Positions 24,946 to 33,830 of a stretch of DNA of 64,000 nucleotides are shown in pieces. The stretch's first letter is position 1, and each line of letters starts with the position of its first letter. The translations under genes were made by a program, and so were the position numbers. The stretch comes from JASHPR01 sp963833885 (lineage in GTDB: Bacteria > Actinomycetota > Actinomycetes > Streptosporangiales > Streptosporangiaceae), in contig CAWHZU010000028.1 in assembly GCA_963833885.1 (NCBI GenBank), positions 1 through 64,000 of the forward strand, read 5' to 3'. The notes under the pieces were generated by a model that was not told the DNA's origin, did not search any database, and saw only the letters and a list, made by a program, of their open reading frames with translations.

Positions 24946-26457
24946 ATGGCCTGGAAGAGGCTTCTGAATCTGAGAAATGCACTGTGGTGTGTGGGGACCG
25001 CGGCAGTGCTCGTCCTGAGCTCGTTAAGCGGCGTGTACGTGGCGGCGGGAACGGCGCAGGCCGCTTCCCCCGCCTCCGCCGCACGGCCCTGCGACATCTA
25101 CGCCGCGGGGCACACCCCGTGCGTGGGCGCCTACAGCACGGTGCGCGCGCTGTACCAGAATTACCGCGGCCCGCTCTACCAGGTCACTCGCACCTCGGAC
25201 GGCGCGACGACCAACATCGGCGTGCTCTCGCCGGGCGGTTACGCCGACGCCGCAGCTCAGAACTCGTTCTGCCTGGACACGGTGTGCACGATCACGAGGA
25301 TCTACGACCAGAGCCCGTACCATAACGACCTCGGCGTCGGGCCGATCGGCGGGAACGGCGGGCCGGATGCCGCGGCGATCGCCAACGCCCTGCCGGTCAT
25401 CGTCGATGGTCATCACGTCTACGGGGTGAACGTGCAGGCCGGCGTCGGGTACCGCAACGACGTCACCCACGGCGTCCCGGTCGGCAGCCAGCCACAGGAC
25501 GCGTACATGGTGACCAGCGGGCTGCACGTAGACGACCTGTGCTGCTTCGACTTCGGCAACGCCGAAACGTCCGGTACCGACAACGGCAACGGCCACATGG
25601 ACGCGATCAACTTCGGCACCGAGTGCTGGTTCGCGCCGTGCGGCGGGACCGGGCCCTGGGTCCAGGCGGATATGGAGAACGGCCTGTTCGCGGGCGGCAA
25701 CGGCTCCGACCCCAGCAACAAGGGCAACTCCGCCGCGTTCGTGACCGCCATGCTGAAAAACAACGGCACCACCACCTACGCGATCAAGGACGCCAACGCG
25801 CAGTCGGGCGGCCTGACCACCGAGTACAGCGGGCCGCTCCCGGACATCGGCGGATACACTCCGATGCACCAGGAGGGCGCCGTCATCCTGGGCACGGGCG
25901 GCGACAACAGCAACGGATCCGACGGGTCCTTCTTCGAAGGCGTCATCACCGCCGGCTACCCGTCCGACGCGACCGACAACGCCGTCCAAGCCAACATCGT
26001 CGCGGCCGGCTACCAGCAGGTCAGCACCGGCTTCCCGAAAACCGGCACCCCGTACACGATCACGAACGTCAACAGCGAGAAGATGGCGGAGCCGTCCAAC
26101 TGCGCCACCACGAACGGCACCGGCATCGTGCTGGGGACCTCGGGCGGCACCTGCCCGCAGTGGACGTTCAGCAGCGCGGGCAGCGGCCACTACGTCATCA
26201 CGAACGTCAACAGCGGCGAGGTTCTCGACTCCGTAGACTGCGGGGAATTCGACGGCACCCTCACCGACCTGTGGTCCTCGCTCGGCAACCTCTGCCAGGA
26301 GTGGGACGTGACCGCGGTAGGCGGCCACTACACGATCAGCAACGTCGCCAACGGCATGGTGCTGGACGCGGAGGACTGTGAAACCGCAGACGGGACCATC
26401 GTCCGCCAGTGGGCCCAACTCGACAACACCTGCCAGCAGTGGGACATCGGGCCCTGA
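24946..26457 (+). CDS. Secreted GH54 alpha-L-arabinofuranosidase with ricin-type lectin domain
   Basis: 503 residues. A signal peptide (basic KRLLNLRN, then VGTAAVLVLSSLSGVYVAAGTAQA) leads to the family 54 catalytic domain: RPCDIYAAGHTPCVGAYSTVRALY, LCCFDFGNAETSGTDNG, ADMENGLF with the nucleophile Glu, and GGDNSNGSDGSFFEGVITAGYPSD with the acid/base Asp. The last third (from TPYTITNVNS) has three QW-type repeats ending CPQW, CQEW and CQQW, a ricin-B/CBM13-like sugar-binding domain in place of the fungal CBM42. It removes terminal arabinose from arabinans or arabinoxylans. ATG 24946 is chosen because GGAGG lies nine bases upstream and the signal peptide starts there. Confidence 0.92.
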   Translation: MAWKRLLNLRNALWCVGTAAVLVLSSLSGVYVAAGTAQAASPASAARPCDIYAAGHTPCVGAYSTVRALYQNYRGPLYQVTRTSDGATTNIGVLSPGGYADAAAQNSFCLDTVCTITRIYDQSPYHNDLGVGPIGGNGGPDAAAIANALPVIVDGHHVYGVNVQAGVGYRNDVTHGVPVGSQPQDAYMVTSGLHVDDLCCFDFGNAETSGTDNGNGHMDAINFGTECWFAPCGGTGPWVQADMENGLFAGGNGSDPSNKGNSAAFVTAMLKNNGTTTYAIKDANAQSGGLTTEYSGPLPDIGGYTPMHQEGAVILGTGGDNSNGSDGSFFEGVITAGYPSDATDNAVQANIVAAGYQQVSTGFPKTGTPYTITNVNSEKMAEPSNCATTNGTGIVLGTSGGTCPQWTFSSAGSGHYVITNVNSGEVLDSVDCGEFDGTLTDLWSSLGNLCQEWDVTAVGGHYTISNVANGMVLDAEDCETADGTIVRQWAQLDNTCQQWDIGP

Positions 26458-27188
26458 CCGCACGGCATAAACCGCGATGAATCTGGGGTCGTCCGCGACG
26501 CAACGCGCGGGCGGCCCCGGGCAGGGTCCGGCGTCTGGTCCGCGTCGCGGAACAGCGGCGGGAGGTAGCGCAGCATGAGCAGGGACCAGGTGACGTGCGT
26601 GACGGCCGGGGCGAGCACCCCGCCGGTCGCGTCCCGCTGCCAGCCGAAGATCACGCTGGTAATCAGGCCGGCCAGGACCAGCGCCGGATTGCCGGTAGCG
26701 GCGGTCGAAGCGGCGTAGGCGAGCGTGGTGTCGCGGAGCGGCCGCGGGCCCGACCACAACGCGCCGCGGAAGAACAGTTCTTCCGCTACCGCGCTGCCCG
26801 ACGCGATGAGCACGACCAGCGGGGTTGACCCGGCGTCGGCGTAGCGAAGCACGCTGGTGATGGCGCGGCGCAGGGTGCGGTGGCGGCGGGCGGCGCGCGC
26901 GGCACCGTAGAACACGGCGAAGGTGGCGGCCCCGGTGACGACGGGGACGACGATAAGGGCTCGTGCCGCTCTTGCGCGGCCGGGTCGCCAGCCGTCGCCA
27001 CGCCACGGTATGGGCTCCCCGCCGAGCGCACCGCACGTCCAGGTACCGGCCAGACTGGTCGTCAGCAGGTAGAACCGCGCAGAGCCTGCCTTGGCGGCGA
27101 ACGAGGACCGCAGCAGCGCCGCAGCGCCGAGCCCGGCAGCCCCGAGCCAGGCGAGGTCACCGGGCCTGGCGCGGCCCGGCCCCGTCAC
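26328..27188 (-). CDS. CPBP-family intramembrane protease-like protein
   Basis: Hydrophobic protein with the CPBP (Abi/CAAX protease-like) motifs AVAEELFFRGALW (EExxxR) and GGVLAPAVTHVTWSLLML (conserved His). GTG 27188 is inferred as start: GTGACGGGG overlaps the restored stop of the upstream NAD(P)H-binding gene by four bases. As sequenced, the upstream gene is frameshifted and reads into this one. The natural end of the domain is near 26540; the frame continues another 60-70 residues and runs antisense into the lectin domain of the arabinofuranosidase gene, so the original stop may have been lost. Confidence 0.72.
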   Translation of the reverse strand: MTGPGRARPGDLAWLGAAGLGAAALLRSSFAAKAGSARFYLLTTSLAGTWTCGALGGEPIPWRGDGWRPGRARAARALIVVPVVTGAATFAVFYGAARAARRHRTLRRAITSVLRYADAGSTPLVVLIASGSAVAEELFFRGALWSGPRPLRDTTLAYAASTAATGNPALVLAGLITSVIFGWQRDATGGVLAPAVTHVTWSLLMLRYLPPLFRDADQTPDPARGRPRVASRTTPDSSRFMPCGQGPMSHCWQVLSSWAHWRTMVPSAVSQSSASSTMPLATLLIV

Positions 27189-28085
27189 GAGGGGGCCTGC
27201 TGGGCCTCGTGCCGTTCGCGCAGCGCGGCGCGCACGGCGTCGTCGTAGGACATGGGCTGGATCGGGATGAGCTCTCTTGATCGACTGGTCGCGCACGATC
27301 ACCTCGTTAATCATGGAGTCGACGAGCGCGCGGCCGGTACCCGTGTCGATGTCGGTGACCAGCGTGAGCCACAGCGAGGACAGCCAGGGGGTGAGCAGCG
27401 GCACGGGCAGCAGGAGCAGCGGGCGGTTCTCGATGGCGGCGACCCGGCGCAGCATTGTCGAGTACTGCAGCACCTCCGGGCCCCCGGCCTCATACACCCT
27501 GGCCGACGCCTCCGCCGGCTCGAGCACGCCGGCCAGGTAGGTCACAACGTCGTCGACCGCGATTGGCTGGGTGCGGGTGGCGACCCACTGCGGGGTGATC
27601 ATGACCGGAAGGTGCTCGACGAGCTGGCGGGTCAGCTCCCACGAGACACCGCCATGCCCGACGATGATGCCGGCCCGGATGACCGTGACCGGCACGCCGC
27701 CCGCGCCAAGCAGGCTCTCGACCTCACGGCGGCTGCGCAGGTGGGCGGACAGGTTGTCCGCGTCGTCGCCCAGCCCGCCGAGGTAGATGATGCGCTGCAG
27801 GCCAGCATTGGCGGCCGCCTCGCCGAAGGCGGTGGCCCCCGCGGCGTCCTTGTCCTCGAAATCCGCGTCCTGGAGCGAGTGCACCAGGTAGTACGCGGCC
27901 TGACAGCCGGCCATGGCCTGCTCCAGTGTGGCGGAGTCGTGGACGTCGCCGCGGACCGGCGTACCTGCCCCGCGGTACCTGGCCGGGTTCCTGGTCATGG
28001 CGGCCACCTCGTGGCCGGCCCGGTCCAAGGCCGTGCACAACCGCCGACCGACGAAGCCGGACGCCCCTGCCACCAAAACCTTCAC
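27185..28085 (-). pseudogene. NAD(P)H-binding (NmrA-like) protein, frameshifted near its 3' end
   Basis: From GTG 28085 (GGGGGG upstream) the protein begins VKVLVAGASGFVGRRLCTAL, an atypical-SDR Rossmann fold, with YYLVHSLQDADFEDKD and RIIYLGGLGDDA. After VIVRDQSIK the open frame turns into Arg-rich nonsense, whereas skipping one base near 27273-27278 restores ELIPIQPMSYDDAVRAALRE and a stop at 27185, the normal family ending. So a single inserted base breaks the last 25 residues and makes it look fused to the CPBP gene. The enzyme may still fold; real mutation and sequencing error are both possible. Confidence 0.8.
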
Positions 28086-28291
28086 TGGACCCCCCGAGCC
28101 CTCCCTGGCCGGCGCCGGCTCCGCGGCCGCGCCGGGCCTCCCGTAACCAGGACCCTGCTCGCCTACCCGCGCGCCCGGCTTCCTACACCGGCCCGCCGCC
28201 GGAGATACGGGAGACCCGACGCTTGGAGAGATAGGGCAGACGGCAGACTCGGCCCCCGCCGCTGCTGAAGCGGAAGGACGTCGTCCCGTTG

Positions 28292-28322
28292 TTACCGGGG
28301 AAATGAGATCTGACCCCGGTAA
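28292..28322. repeat. Hairpin with copy of the dispersed 22-base motif
   Basis: TTACCGGGG (28292-28300) and CCCCGGTAA (28314-28322) form a perfect 9-base stem with a 13-base loop covering the stop codon of the GNAT gene. The span 28295-28316 matches 24761-24782 (19 of 22). It could act as a terminator or be an element end. Confidence 0.5.
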
Positions 28323-28807
28323 TCCGGGAGCGGCTGCGGCGTCACCCACCATTCTGAGGCGATTTCGAGCCCGCAGGCTTGCAGCGCCTCGCGCTTGGGC
28401 TGGTCGAGATGGCCCGTGACGACGACGGCCTGGATGGCACCGCGGCGCCCGGCTTCGGCCAGTCCGGCGCGGAGCAGTTCGGCGCCGGTTGTCGGCCATT
28501 CCCCGGCTGGGGTAACCACGAAGTCGTCGATCTGGCAAGTGAGACCGCCAGGGTCGTAGACCCCCGGCGCTGGGGTCAGGGCTGCGATGAGGAACCCGGT
28601 GACCTGGCCGGCGTGCTCGCTGACCAGGGTGATGACGTCGTCGCTGGCGACAAGCTTGGCCAGGTAAGGACGCTGCTTGTCCTGGGCGCCCGCGGCAGGC
28701 CGCCAGAACATCGGCTGGTAGCGGGCGTACTGCTCGCGGCGCACGGCTGCCAGGGTGGTCATCACGGCGACGTCGGCCTGCACTGCGGGACGGATCTGCT
28801 CGCTCAC
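28292..28807 (-). CDS. GNAT-like acetyltransferase
   Basis: 171 residues from GTG 28807 (GAGGGG six bases upstream). IRPAVQADVAVMTTLAAVRREQYARY and PAGEWPTTGAELLRAGLAEAGRRGAIQAVVV (acetyl-CoA loop region) fit the GNAT fold, with LVSEHAGQVTGFLIAAL as the central strands. The last residues (QISFPR) and the stop are contributed by a hairpin-forming repeat, so the C-terminus may have been altered by insertion. Substrate unknown. Confidence 0.7.
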   Translation of the reverse strand: MSEQIRPAVQADVAVMTTLAAVRREQYARYQPMFWRPAAGAQDKQRPYLAKLVASDDVITLVSEHAGQVTGFLIAALTPAPGVYDPGGLTCQIDDFVVTPAGEWPTTGAELLRAGLAEAGRRGAIQAVVVTGHLDQPKREALQACGLEIASEWWVTPQPLPDYRGQISFPR

Positions 28808-28838
28808 GACGCCCCTCAAGAGCGTTATTGATAGTCGC

Positions 28839-28859
28839 CGATCTATCGAAGATAGATCG
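28839..28859. promoter_or_regulatory. Inverted repeat upstream of the GNAT gene
   Basis: CGATCTATC and GATAGATCG are perfect 9-base arms around GAA, 32 bases upstream of the GNAT start. The size and AT-rich arms suit a regulator site. Confidence 0.5.
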
Positions 28860-28927
28860 TTATGCAACCGTGCCCTGCGATGCCCCGAACTGAAACCATC
28901 ACGAGTCCGGATGCAGCGGGCTAGCGC

Positions 28928-28946
28928 GTGCAAGCTTAGCTTGCAC
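28928..28946. promoter_or_regulatory. Second inverted repeat in the divergent intergenic region
   Basis: GTGCAAGC and GCTTGCAC, 8-base arms around TTA. It lies between the divergent GNAT and aldolase genes. The rest of 28808-29158 shows no gene; it is less GC-rich than its surroundings. Confidence 0.45.
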
Positions 28947-29158
28947 CCACGTTCGTAGCAATTGGGGTAGCCTCCCTCCACAAACAAGAATCTCCGGACG
29001 AGTATTGGCCCGCACGAATGAGGTTACCGGATTGGCAGCGCCGAGTATTTGCGAGATTCCGTGACTTCAACCGTGCATGCCGCGATTGTTCAAGCGCGTG
29101 ATCCAGGGTGCTCCGGTAATCCCGGTGCACATCTGACCGCGCCTGAAGGTTTCAGAGA

Positions 29159-29935
29159 ATGGTAGCTATTGATGAGCTCAGCAGTACCGGCATGACGGCG
29201 CAAGATACCCGGTCGCCAACCGGCGATATCGTCACCGGCTGCCGCGTACTCGGCTCCGCCGACCACGGCGACCCGGTCTGGGGGCATGTTTCAGAGCGCG
29301 ATCCAGACGGCCGCGGCGTTTGGCTAAAGGCTGGCGGGCGGGGATTTGACGAAGTTGCCGAGCACGACATAATCCTCATCGATTTTGAGGGCAGCCCTTT
29401 GGCTAGCTCTCTTTCCCCGCCTTTTGAGTATCCGCTGCACACCGAAATTCTCCGGGCCCGCACTGATGTCGACAGCGTGGTGCACTGCCACCCTCCCTGC
29501 GCAATCGCTCTCGCTGCATCCGGGCAGCCACTGCATGCGTTCTCGAACTCCGCAGGGATGTTCGCCGCCGGCGTCCCGCGCTTCGAGCGCGCTGTGGGCC
29601 TGATCAGCACGGCCGAGCTCGGCACCGCGGTTGCCGAGTGCCTCGGCAGTTCCCGCGCGCTGTTCCTCGTCGGCCACGGCATCGTCACCGTCGGGTCGAG
29701 CGTCGCCACCGCGGTCATGAACGCCGTCCTGCTGGAGCGCGCCTGCCGCCTCCAGATCCTGGCGACGGCGGCCGGCGGCGTCACGGCGGCCCTGCAGCAG
29801 CCGGGCAGGCGCTACGCGCACGCGGAGTCCGACGCGTACCTGCTTCGGTCCTGGGACTACCTCGTCCGGCACCTCCATGGCAAGGGGAGTCAGGGGAGCC
29901 GCGCCAGGGCGAGCGACGGGTCCTCGGGTGACTGA
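29159..29935 (+). CDS. Class II aldolase/adducin-family protein
   Basis: 258 residues with the zinc-dependent class II aldolase fold: GHVSERDPDGRGVWLKAGG, DIILIDFEG, the metal motif region FEYPLHTEILRARTDVDSVVHCHPPCAIAL with its His ligands (HCH), and ALFLVGHGIVTVGSSV with the third His. It could be a fuculose-phosphate-type aldolase or a decarboxylase of the same fold. First gene of an operon with an RbsABC-like importer, so it probably processes the imported sugar or sugar acid. ATG 29159 has only a weak AAGG upstream. Confidence 0.85.
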   Translation: MVAIDELSSTGMTAQDTRSPTGDIVTGCRVLGSADHGDPVWGHVSERDPDGRGVWLKAGGRGFDEVAEHDIILIDFEGSPLASSLSPPFEYPLHTEILRARTDVDSVVHCHPPCAIALAASGQPLHAFSNSAGMFAAGVPRFERAVGLISTAELGTAVAECLGSSRALFLVGHGIVTVGSSVATAVMNAVLLERACRLQILATAAGGVTAALQQPGRRYAHAESDAYLLRSWDYLVRHLHGKGSQGSRARASDGSSGD

Positions 29936-29936
29936 C

Positions 29937-31016
29937 ATGAACATTCCGGCCAAGCACGATGACCCCAGCAGCCCGGGCGGCCCGGACAGCCAGGCCGTGG
30001 ACAAGGACGTCGCGGTGGCCGGCCCGCCTGCGGGCCGCCGCGGCGGAACCCGTCATCGCCCCACCGCATCGGCGTTCGCCAAGGACTTCGGGACCCGCAC
30101 GGCGATCATCTGGATCTGGGTAGCGATGATCATCATCTACACGCTGCTCGAGCCGGGCCAGTTCTTCGAGGTCAGCGTTTTCCAGACGATCTTCAGCTCA
30201 CAGCAGGCGACCGTGTTTCTGGCCCTCGGGCTGCTGTGCACCGTGTGCGTCGGCGAGTACGTGGACCTCTCGGTCGCGTCCCTGCTCGGCCTCTCGGCGA
30301 CGATCGTGCCGGTCCTCGTGGTCTTCCATGGCTGGAACGTGCTGCTGGCGTGCGTGGTCGCGATCGTGGCGACGACCGCGTTCGGCGTAGTCAACGGCGC
30401 CCTCGTCGTCTTCGTCGGGGTCAACGTGATCGTGGTGACGCTTGGCTCCGGCACGCTCATGCTCGGGCTGGCCCTATGGATATCGCACCTTGGCGACGTC
30501 GCCGGCATGAGCAATTCCTATGCGGGTTTCGCTCTGCACAGCATTTTCGGGGTACAGGCCTCGTTCTACTACGGCGTGGTGCTGGTGCTCGTCTTCGCCT
30601 ACATTCTCGCCTACACGCCGCTCGGGCGCCGCATGCGGTTTGTGGGCGCGAATGCAGAGGTCGCGCGCCTGAGCGGTATCCGGGTGAACCGCATTCGGTT
30701 TGGCGCGTTCGTCATCGGCGCCCTCATCTGCGCAGTGGGCGGGGTGATCGCCGCCCTGAGCCTCGGTGGCTTCGATCCAAACTCTACGCAGAGTTACCTG
30801 TTCCCAACGTTTGCCACTGTCTTTCTCGGGATGGCGGCAATCCAGCCGGGCCGGTTCAACCCGATCGGCACCTTCATCGCGATCTATTTCCTCGCCACGG
30901 GAATCCTGGGGCTCGAGCTCCTCGGCGCGGCCGGGTGGATTTCCGATGTGTTCTACGGCGGGGCGCTTGTCATAGCCGTCACGGCGGCCACGCTGCTGCG
31001 GCGAAAACTCGTCTGA
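29937..31016 (+). CDS. RbsC-like sugar ABC transporter permease
   Basis: 359 residues, eight to ten membrane spans: IIWIWVAMIIIYTLL, LGLLCTVCVGEYVDLSVASLLGLSA (the family's GxDLSVG-like loop, here EYVDLSVAS), VVNGALVVFVGVNVIVVTLG and GRRMRFVGANAEVARLSGIRVNRI, the conserved cytoplasmic loop. ATG 29937 follows the aldolase stop by one base; GTG 29928 in the same frame would overlap it. Confidence 0.9.
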   Translation: MNIPAKHDDPSSPGGPDSQAVDKDVAVAGPPAGRRGGTRHRPTASAFAKDFGTRTAIIWIWVAMIIIYTLLEPGQFFEVSVFQTIFSSQQATVFLALGLLCTVCVGEYVDLSVASLLGLSATIVPVLVVFHGWNVLLACVVAIVATTAFGVVNGALVVFVGVNVIVVTLGSGTLMLGLALWISHLGDVAGMSNSYAGFALHSIFGVQASFYYGVVLVLVFAYILAYTPLGRRMRFVGANAEVARLSGIRVNRIRFGAFVIGALICAVGGVIAALSLGGFDPNSTQSYLFPTFATVFLGMAAIQPGRFNPIGTFIAIYFLATGILGLELLGAAGWISDVFYGGALVIAVTAATLLRRKLV

Positions 31017-31072
31017 GAGCGCCAAAGCGCAACCAACCACCTACCACTTCGCGACGCACAGGAGGAAAGCGC

Positions 31073-32236
31073 ATGAAGGGGTGTTCTCACATAAAGGGTC
31101 TCGTGGCCCTCGCCGGCGCTCTCGCGCTGGGGACAGCGCTGGCGGCCTGCGGCTCCAGCTCGTCGTCGACCTCGCCCACGAAGTCGAGTTCGGACGTTTC
31201 GACCGGGGTCAAGTTCGCGCAGGGGCTGGTTACGGCCGGGCTGAAGGAGCCCGCGGCTCCGGTGCCCTCGGCCGCGATCAGCAACATCGCGGCGCTGAAG
31301 GGCAAGACCGTTTACTACATTCCGGTCAGCGCCGACGTTCCGGCGTTCGCCATCACCGCGGCCGCCATGAAGACCGCCCTGGCCACCGTCGGCGTCAAGC
31401 TCAACGTCTGCAGCGGCAACTTCACCCCATCGGGCTTTTCCTCCTGCTTCGCACAGGCGATCGGCGCGCATGCCGGGGCGATCGTGTCGGACGCGGTTCC
31501 GTTCCAGATCACCCAGGGCCTGATAACCGAGGCCAGCAAGAAGTCCATCCCGGTGGTCGTGACCGACGTGAACATCGTTTCCCCGCGCCCGACCGCCAAG
31601 AACATCACCTACATCTCCGGCTCCAACCAGCAGTACGCCCTAGCCCAGGACTGGATCATCGCCGACTCGGGCGGGAAGGCCAACGTCCTGGAGCTCGAGG
31701 CCACCGACTCCCCGACGTCGGCGGCGGGGACGGCGGAGTACGCGCTCCCAGCGCTGAAGGCTCACTGCCCCGGCTGCACCGAGACGACGCTGAAGTTCAG
31801 CTCGTCGAACGAGCAGCTGCTGCCGTCGGAGATCAGCGCGCTGCTGCTGAAGCACCCGAACATCAACTACATCTACTCCGAGTACGACCAGTACGTCCCC
31901 GGCGTTCTGCAGGGCGTCCAGCAGGCATCGGCAACCAGCAAGGTAAAGATCGTCGCGGCCGCCGCCGCGCTGTCCGGCCTCCAGGGCGTGAAGTCCAGCA
32001 CGCCGGTCAAGGCGGAGATCGCTGACAACCAGGTCTACAACGGCTGGATCGACGCGGACGAGGCACTGCGCCTGATGGCCGGCCAGGCTGCCGTGACATA
32101 CACCATCCCTATCCGGCTCTTCACCTCGACGAACATCGGCAGCGTGACGCTGAGCAACGCCGCCCAGGCGTCCGGAGAATGGTTTGGGGCCTTCGGCTAC
32201 CAGCAGCAGTTCGAGCACCTCTGGGGCGTTCATTGA
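31073..32236 (+). CDS. Ribose-type sugar-binding lipoprotein
   Basis: 387 residues. Signal peptide with lipobox (ALALGTALAAC) and Ser/Thr-rich linker, then a periplasmic binding protein type 1 fold: KGKTVYYIPVSADVPAFAITAAAMKTALATVGV, AIVSDAVPFQITQGLITEASKKSIPVVVTDVN, and HPNINYIYSEYDQYVPGVLQGVQQ. ATG 31073 has GGAGG eight bases upstream. Ligand unknown; gene order aldolase, permease, binder, ATPase suggests one transcript. Confidence 0.9.
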   Translation: MKGCSHIKGLVALAGALALGTALAACGSSSSSTSPTKSSSDVSTGVKFAQGLVTAGLKEPAAPVPSAAISNIAALKGKTVYYIPVSADVPAFAITAAAMKTALATVGVKLNVCSGNFTPSGFSSCFAQAIGAHAGAIVSDAVPFQITQGLITEASKKSIPVVVTDVNIVSPRPTAKNITYISGSNQQYALAQDWIIADSGGKANVLELEATDSPTSAAGTAEYALPALKAHCPGCTETTLKFSSSNEQLLPSEISALLLKHPNINYIYSEYDQYVPGVLQGVQQASATSKVKIVAAAAALSGLQGVKSSTPVKAEIADNQVYNGWIDADEALRLMAGQAAVTYTIPIRLFTSTNIGSVTLSNAAQASGEWFGAFGYQQQFEHLWGVH

Positions 32237-32237
32237 G

Positions 32238-33830
32238 ATGAGCCTGACCGGCCTGCCTCCCGCGAGGAGTCCCGGAGCGCCACCGCCCCCAGCGGCGCTC
32301 CGGCTCCGCGGCACCGCGATCTCTAAGACGTACAAGTCACAGCGGGCGCTGAACGACGTCGAACTCGCCCTGCAGCCCGGCGAGCTGCACGGGCTTGTGG
32401 GGCAGAACGGCTCGGGCAAGTCGACGCTAATGAAGATCCTCAGCGGCTATCACGCGCCGGACACGGGTGCCCGCCTCGAGCTCGACGGGGTTCCGGTACA
32501 ACTCCCGGTGCGGGTGCCGGATCTGCGGCGGCACGGGATCGCGGTGGTTCACCAGAGCCTCGGGCTGATCGGCGAGTTCAGCGCGCTGGACAACATCCGC
32601 GCTGGCCGGTGGCGAGGCGCTCGCTGGTCACGGCGCATTCAGCGGCGGCACGAGGAAGAGCAGGCGATCAGCGTGCTCGAGCGGCTCGGGCAGAGCGTCG
32701 ACCTTGACCGGCCGGTCGCCCAGCTATCCGCGGAATCGAGGGCGACGGTCGCGATCGCCCGGGCGCTGCAGGACTACGAGCCCGGCCGCGGGGTGATCCT
32801 GCTCGACGAGGCGACGCGCGCGCTGACCCGGCCGTCGCTGGCGCATTTCTATGAACTGCTGCGCGCGGTCATGGCCGAGGGCGCCTCGGTGGTGCTGGTC
32901 AGCCACCGGCTGGAAGAGGTGCTCGGGGCCTGCGACCGGATCACCGTGCTGCGCGACGGTGAGGTCGTCGCCCCCGCAGTGCCGGCCGGAGAACTCGACG
33001 AGTCGAAGCTGACCCGGCTGATGCTCGGCTACGAGCAGCGCAGCCACGCGCGCGAGGGCGCGAAGGCACGAGACGAACGCGTCGCCGAGGTCACGGGCCT
33101 TCGCGGCGGCACCGTGCAGGACTTCGGCGTCCGCATCGCCCGCGGCGAGATCGTGGGCATCACCGGGCTGGCCGGCTCGGGATTCGAGGAAGTGCCCCAT
33201 CTGCTCGCCGGAGCGTCGCCCGCCGACGGCGGCGTGCTCACGCTCGGCGAGCGCTCGATCGACCTGGGCACCAGGCGCGGGACCTCGGTCGGGAGCCTCA
33301 TCGGAGCGGGCGTGTTCCTCATCCCGGAGAAGCGGGACGAGGAAGGCCTGGCCGTCGAGATGACCCTCCTCGACAACCTGACGCTCCCCCGGGTCGGCGA
33401 GAAGGGGCGGCGCTGGCTCATCGGAACGTCATGGCAGCAAGACGAGGCGCAGGAGATGATTCTGCGGCTCGGCATCACCCCGCCGCGCCCCGAAGCTCTC
33501 GTCTCAACGCTGAGCGGCGGCAATCAGCAGAAGGTCCTGCTCGGCAAGTGGCTGGCCGGCCGGCCGCGGCTGCTGCTGCTGCACGAGCCGACGCAGGGCG
33601 TCGACGTCGGTGCCAGGGGCGACATCATCAACGTGCTCCGAACCGAGGCGGAACGCGGCTGCGGCATCCTGATGTCCGCCACCGACGTCGGGGACCTGGC
33701 GCTGATATGCGATCGCGTGCTGATCCTGCGCGACGGCCGGGTGGTCGCCGAACTGACCGGCGAATTCGATCAAGACGACATCGTCGAGGCCACCTTCCGC
33801 CCTGCCCGCTCCACCCCGCCCGCCGCCTGA
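32238..33830 (+). CDS. RbsA-like sugar ABC transporter ATPase (two NBDs)
   Basis: 530 residues. The first ABC domain has Walker A GQNGSGKST and Walker B GVILLDEAT, but the signature is LSAES instead of LSGGQ. The second has a degenerate Walker A region (GLAGSGFEEV), as is normal for RbsA/XylG, with intact LSGGNQQKVLLGKWL and LLLLHEPTQGVDVGAR. ATG 32238 comes one base after the preceding stop. Last gene of the operon. Confidence 0.92.
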   Translation: MSLTGLPPARSPGAPPPPAALRLRGTAISKTYKSQRALNDVELALQPGELHGLVGQNGSGKSTLMKILSGYHAPDTGARLELDGVPVQLPVRVPDLRRHGIAVVHQSLGLIGEFSALDNIRAGRWRGARWSRRIQRRHEEEQAISVLERLGQSVDLDRPVAQLSAESRATVAIARALQDYEPGRGVILLDEATRALTRPSLAHFYELLRAVMAEGASVVLVSHRLEEVLGACDRITVLRDGEVVAPAVPAGELDESKLTRLMLGYEQRSHAREGAKARDERVAEVTGLRGGTVQDFGVRIARGEIVGITGLAGSGFEEVPHLLAGASPADGGVLTLGERSIDLGTRRGTSVGSLIGAGVFLIPEKRDEEGLAVEMTLLDNLTLPRVGEKGRRWLIGTSWQQDEAQEMILRLGITPPRPEALVSTLSGGNQQKVLLGKWLAGRPRLLLLHEPTQGVDVGARGDIINVLRTEAERGCGILMSATDVGDLALICDRVLILRDGRVVAELTGEFDQDDIVEATFRPARSTPPAA

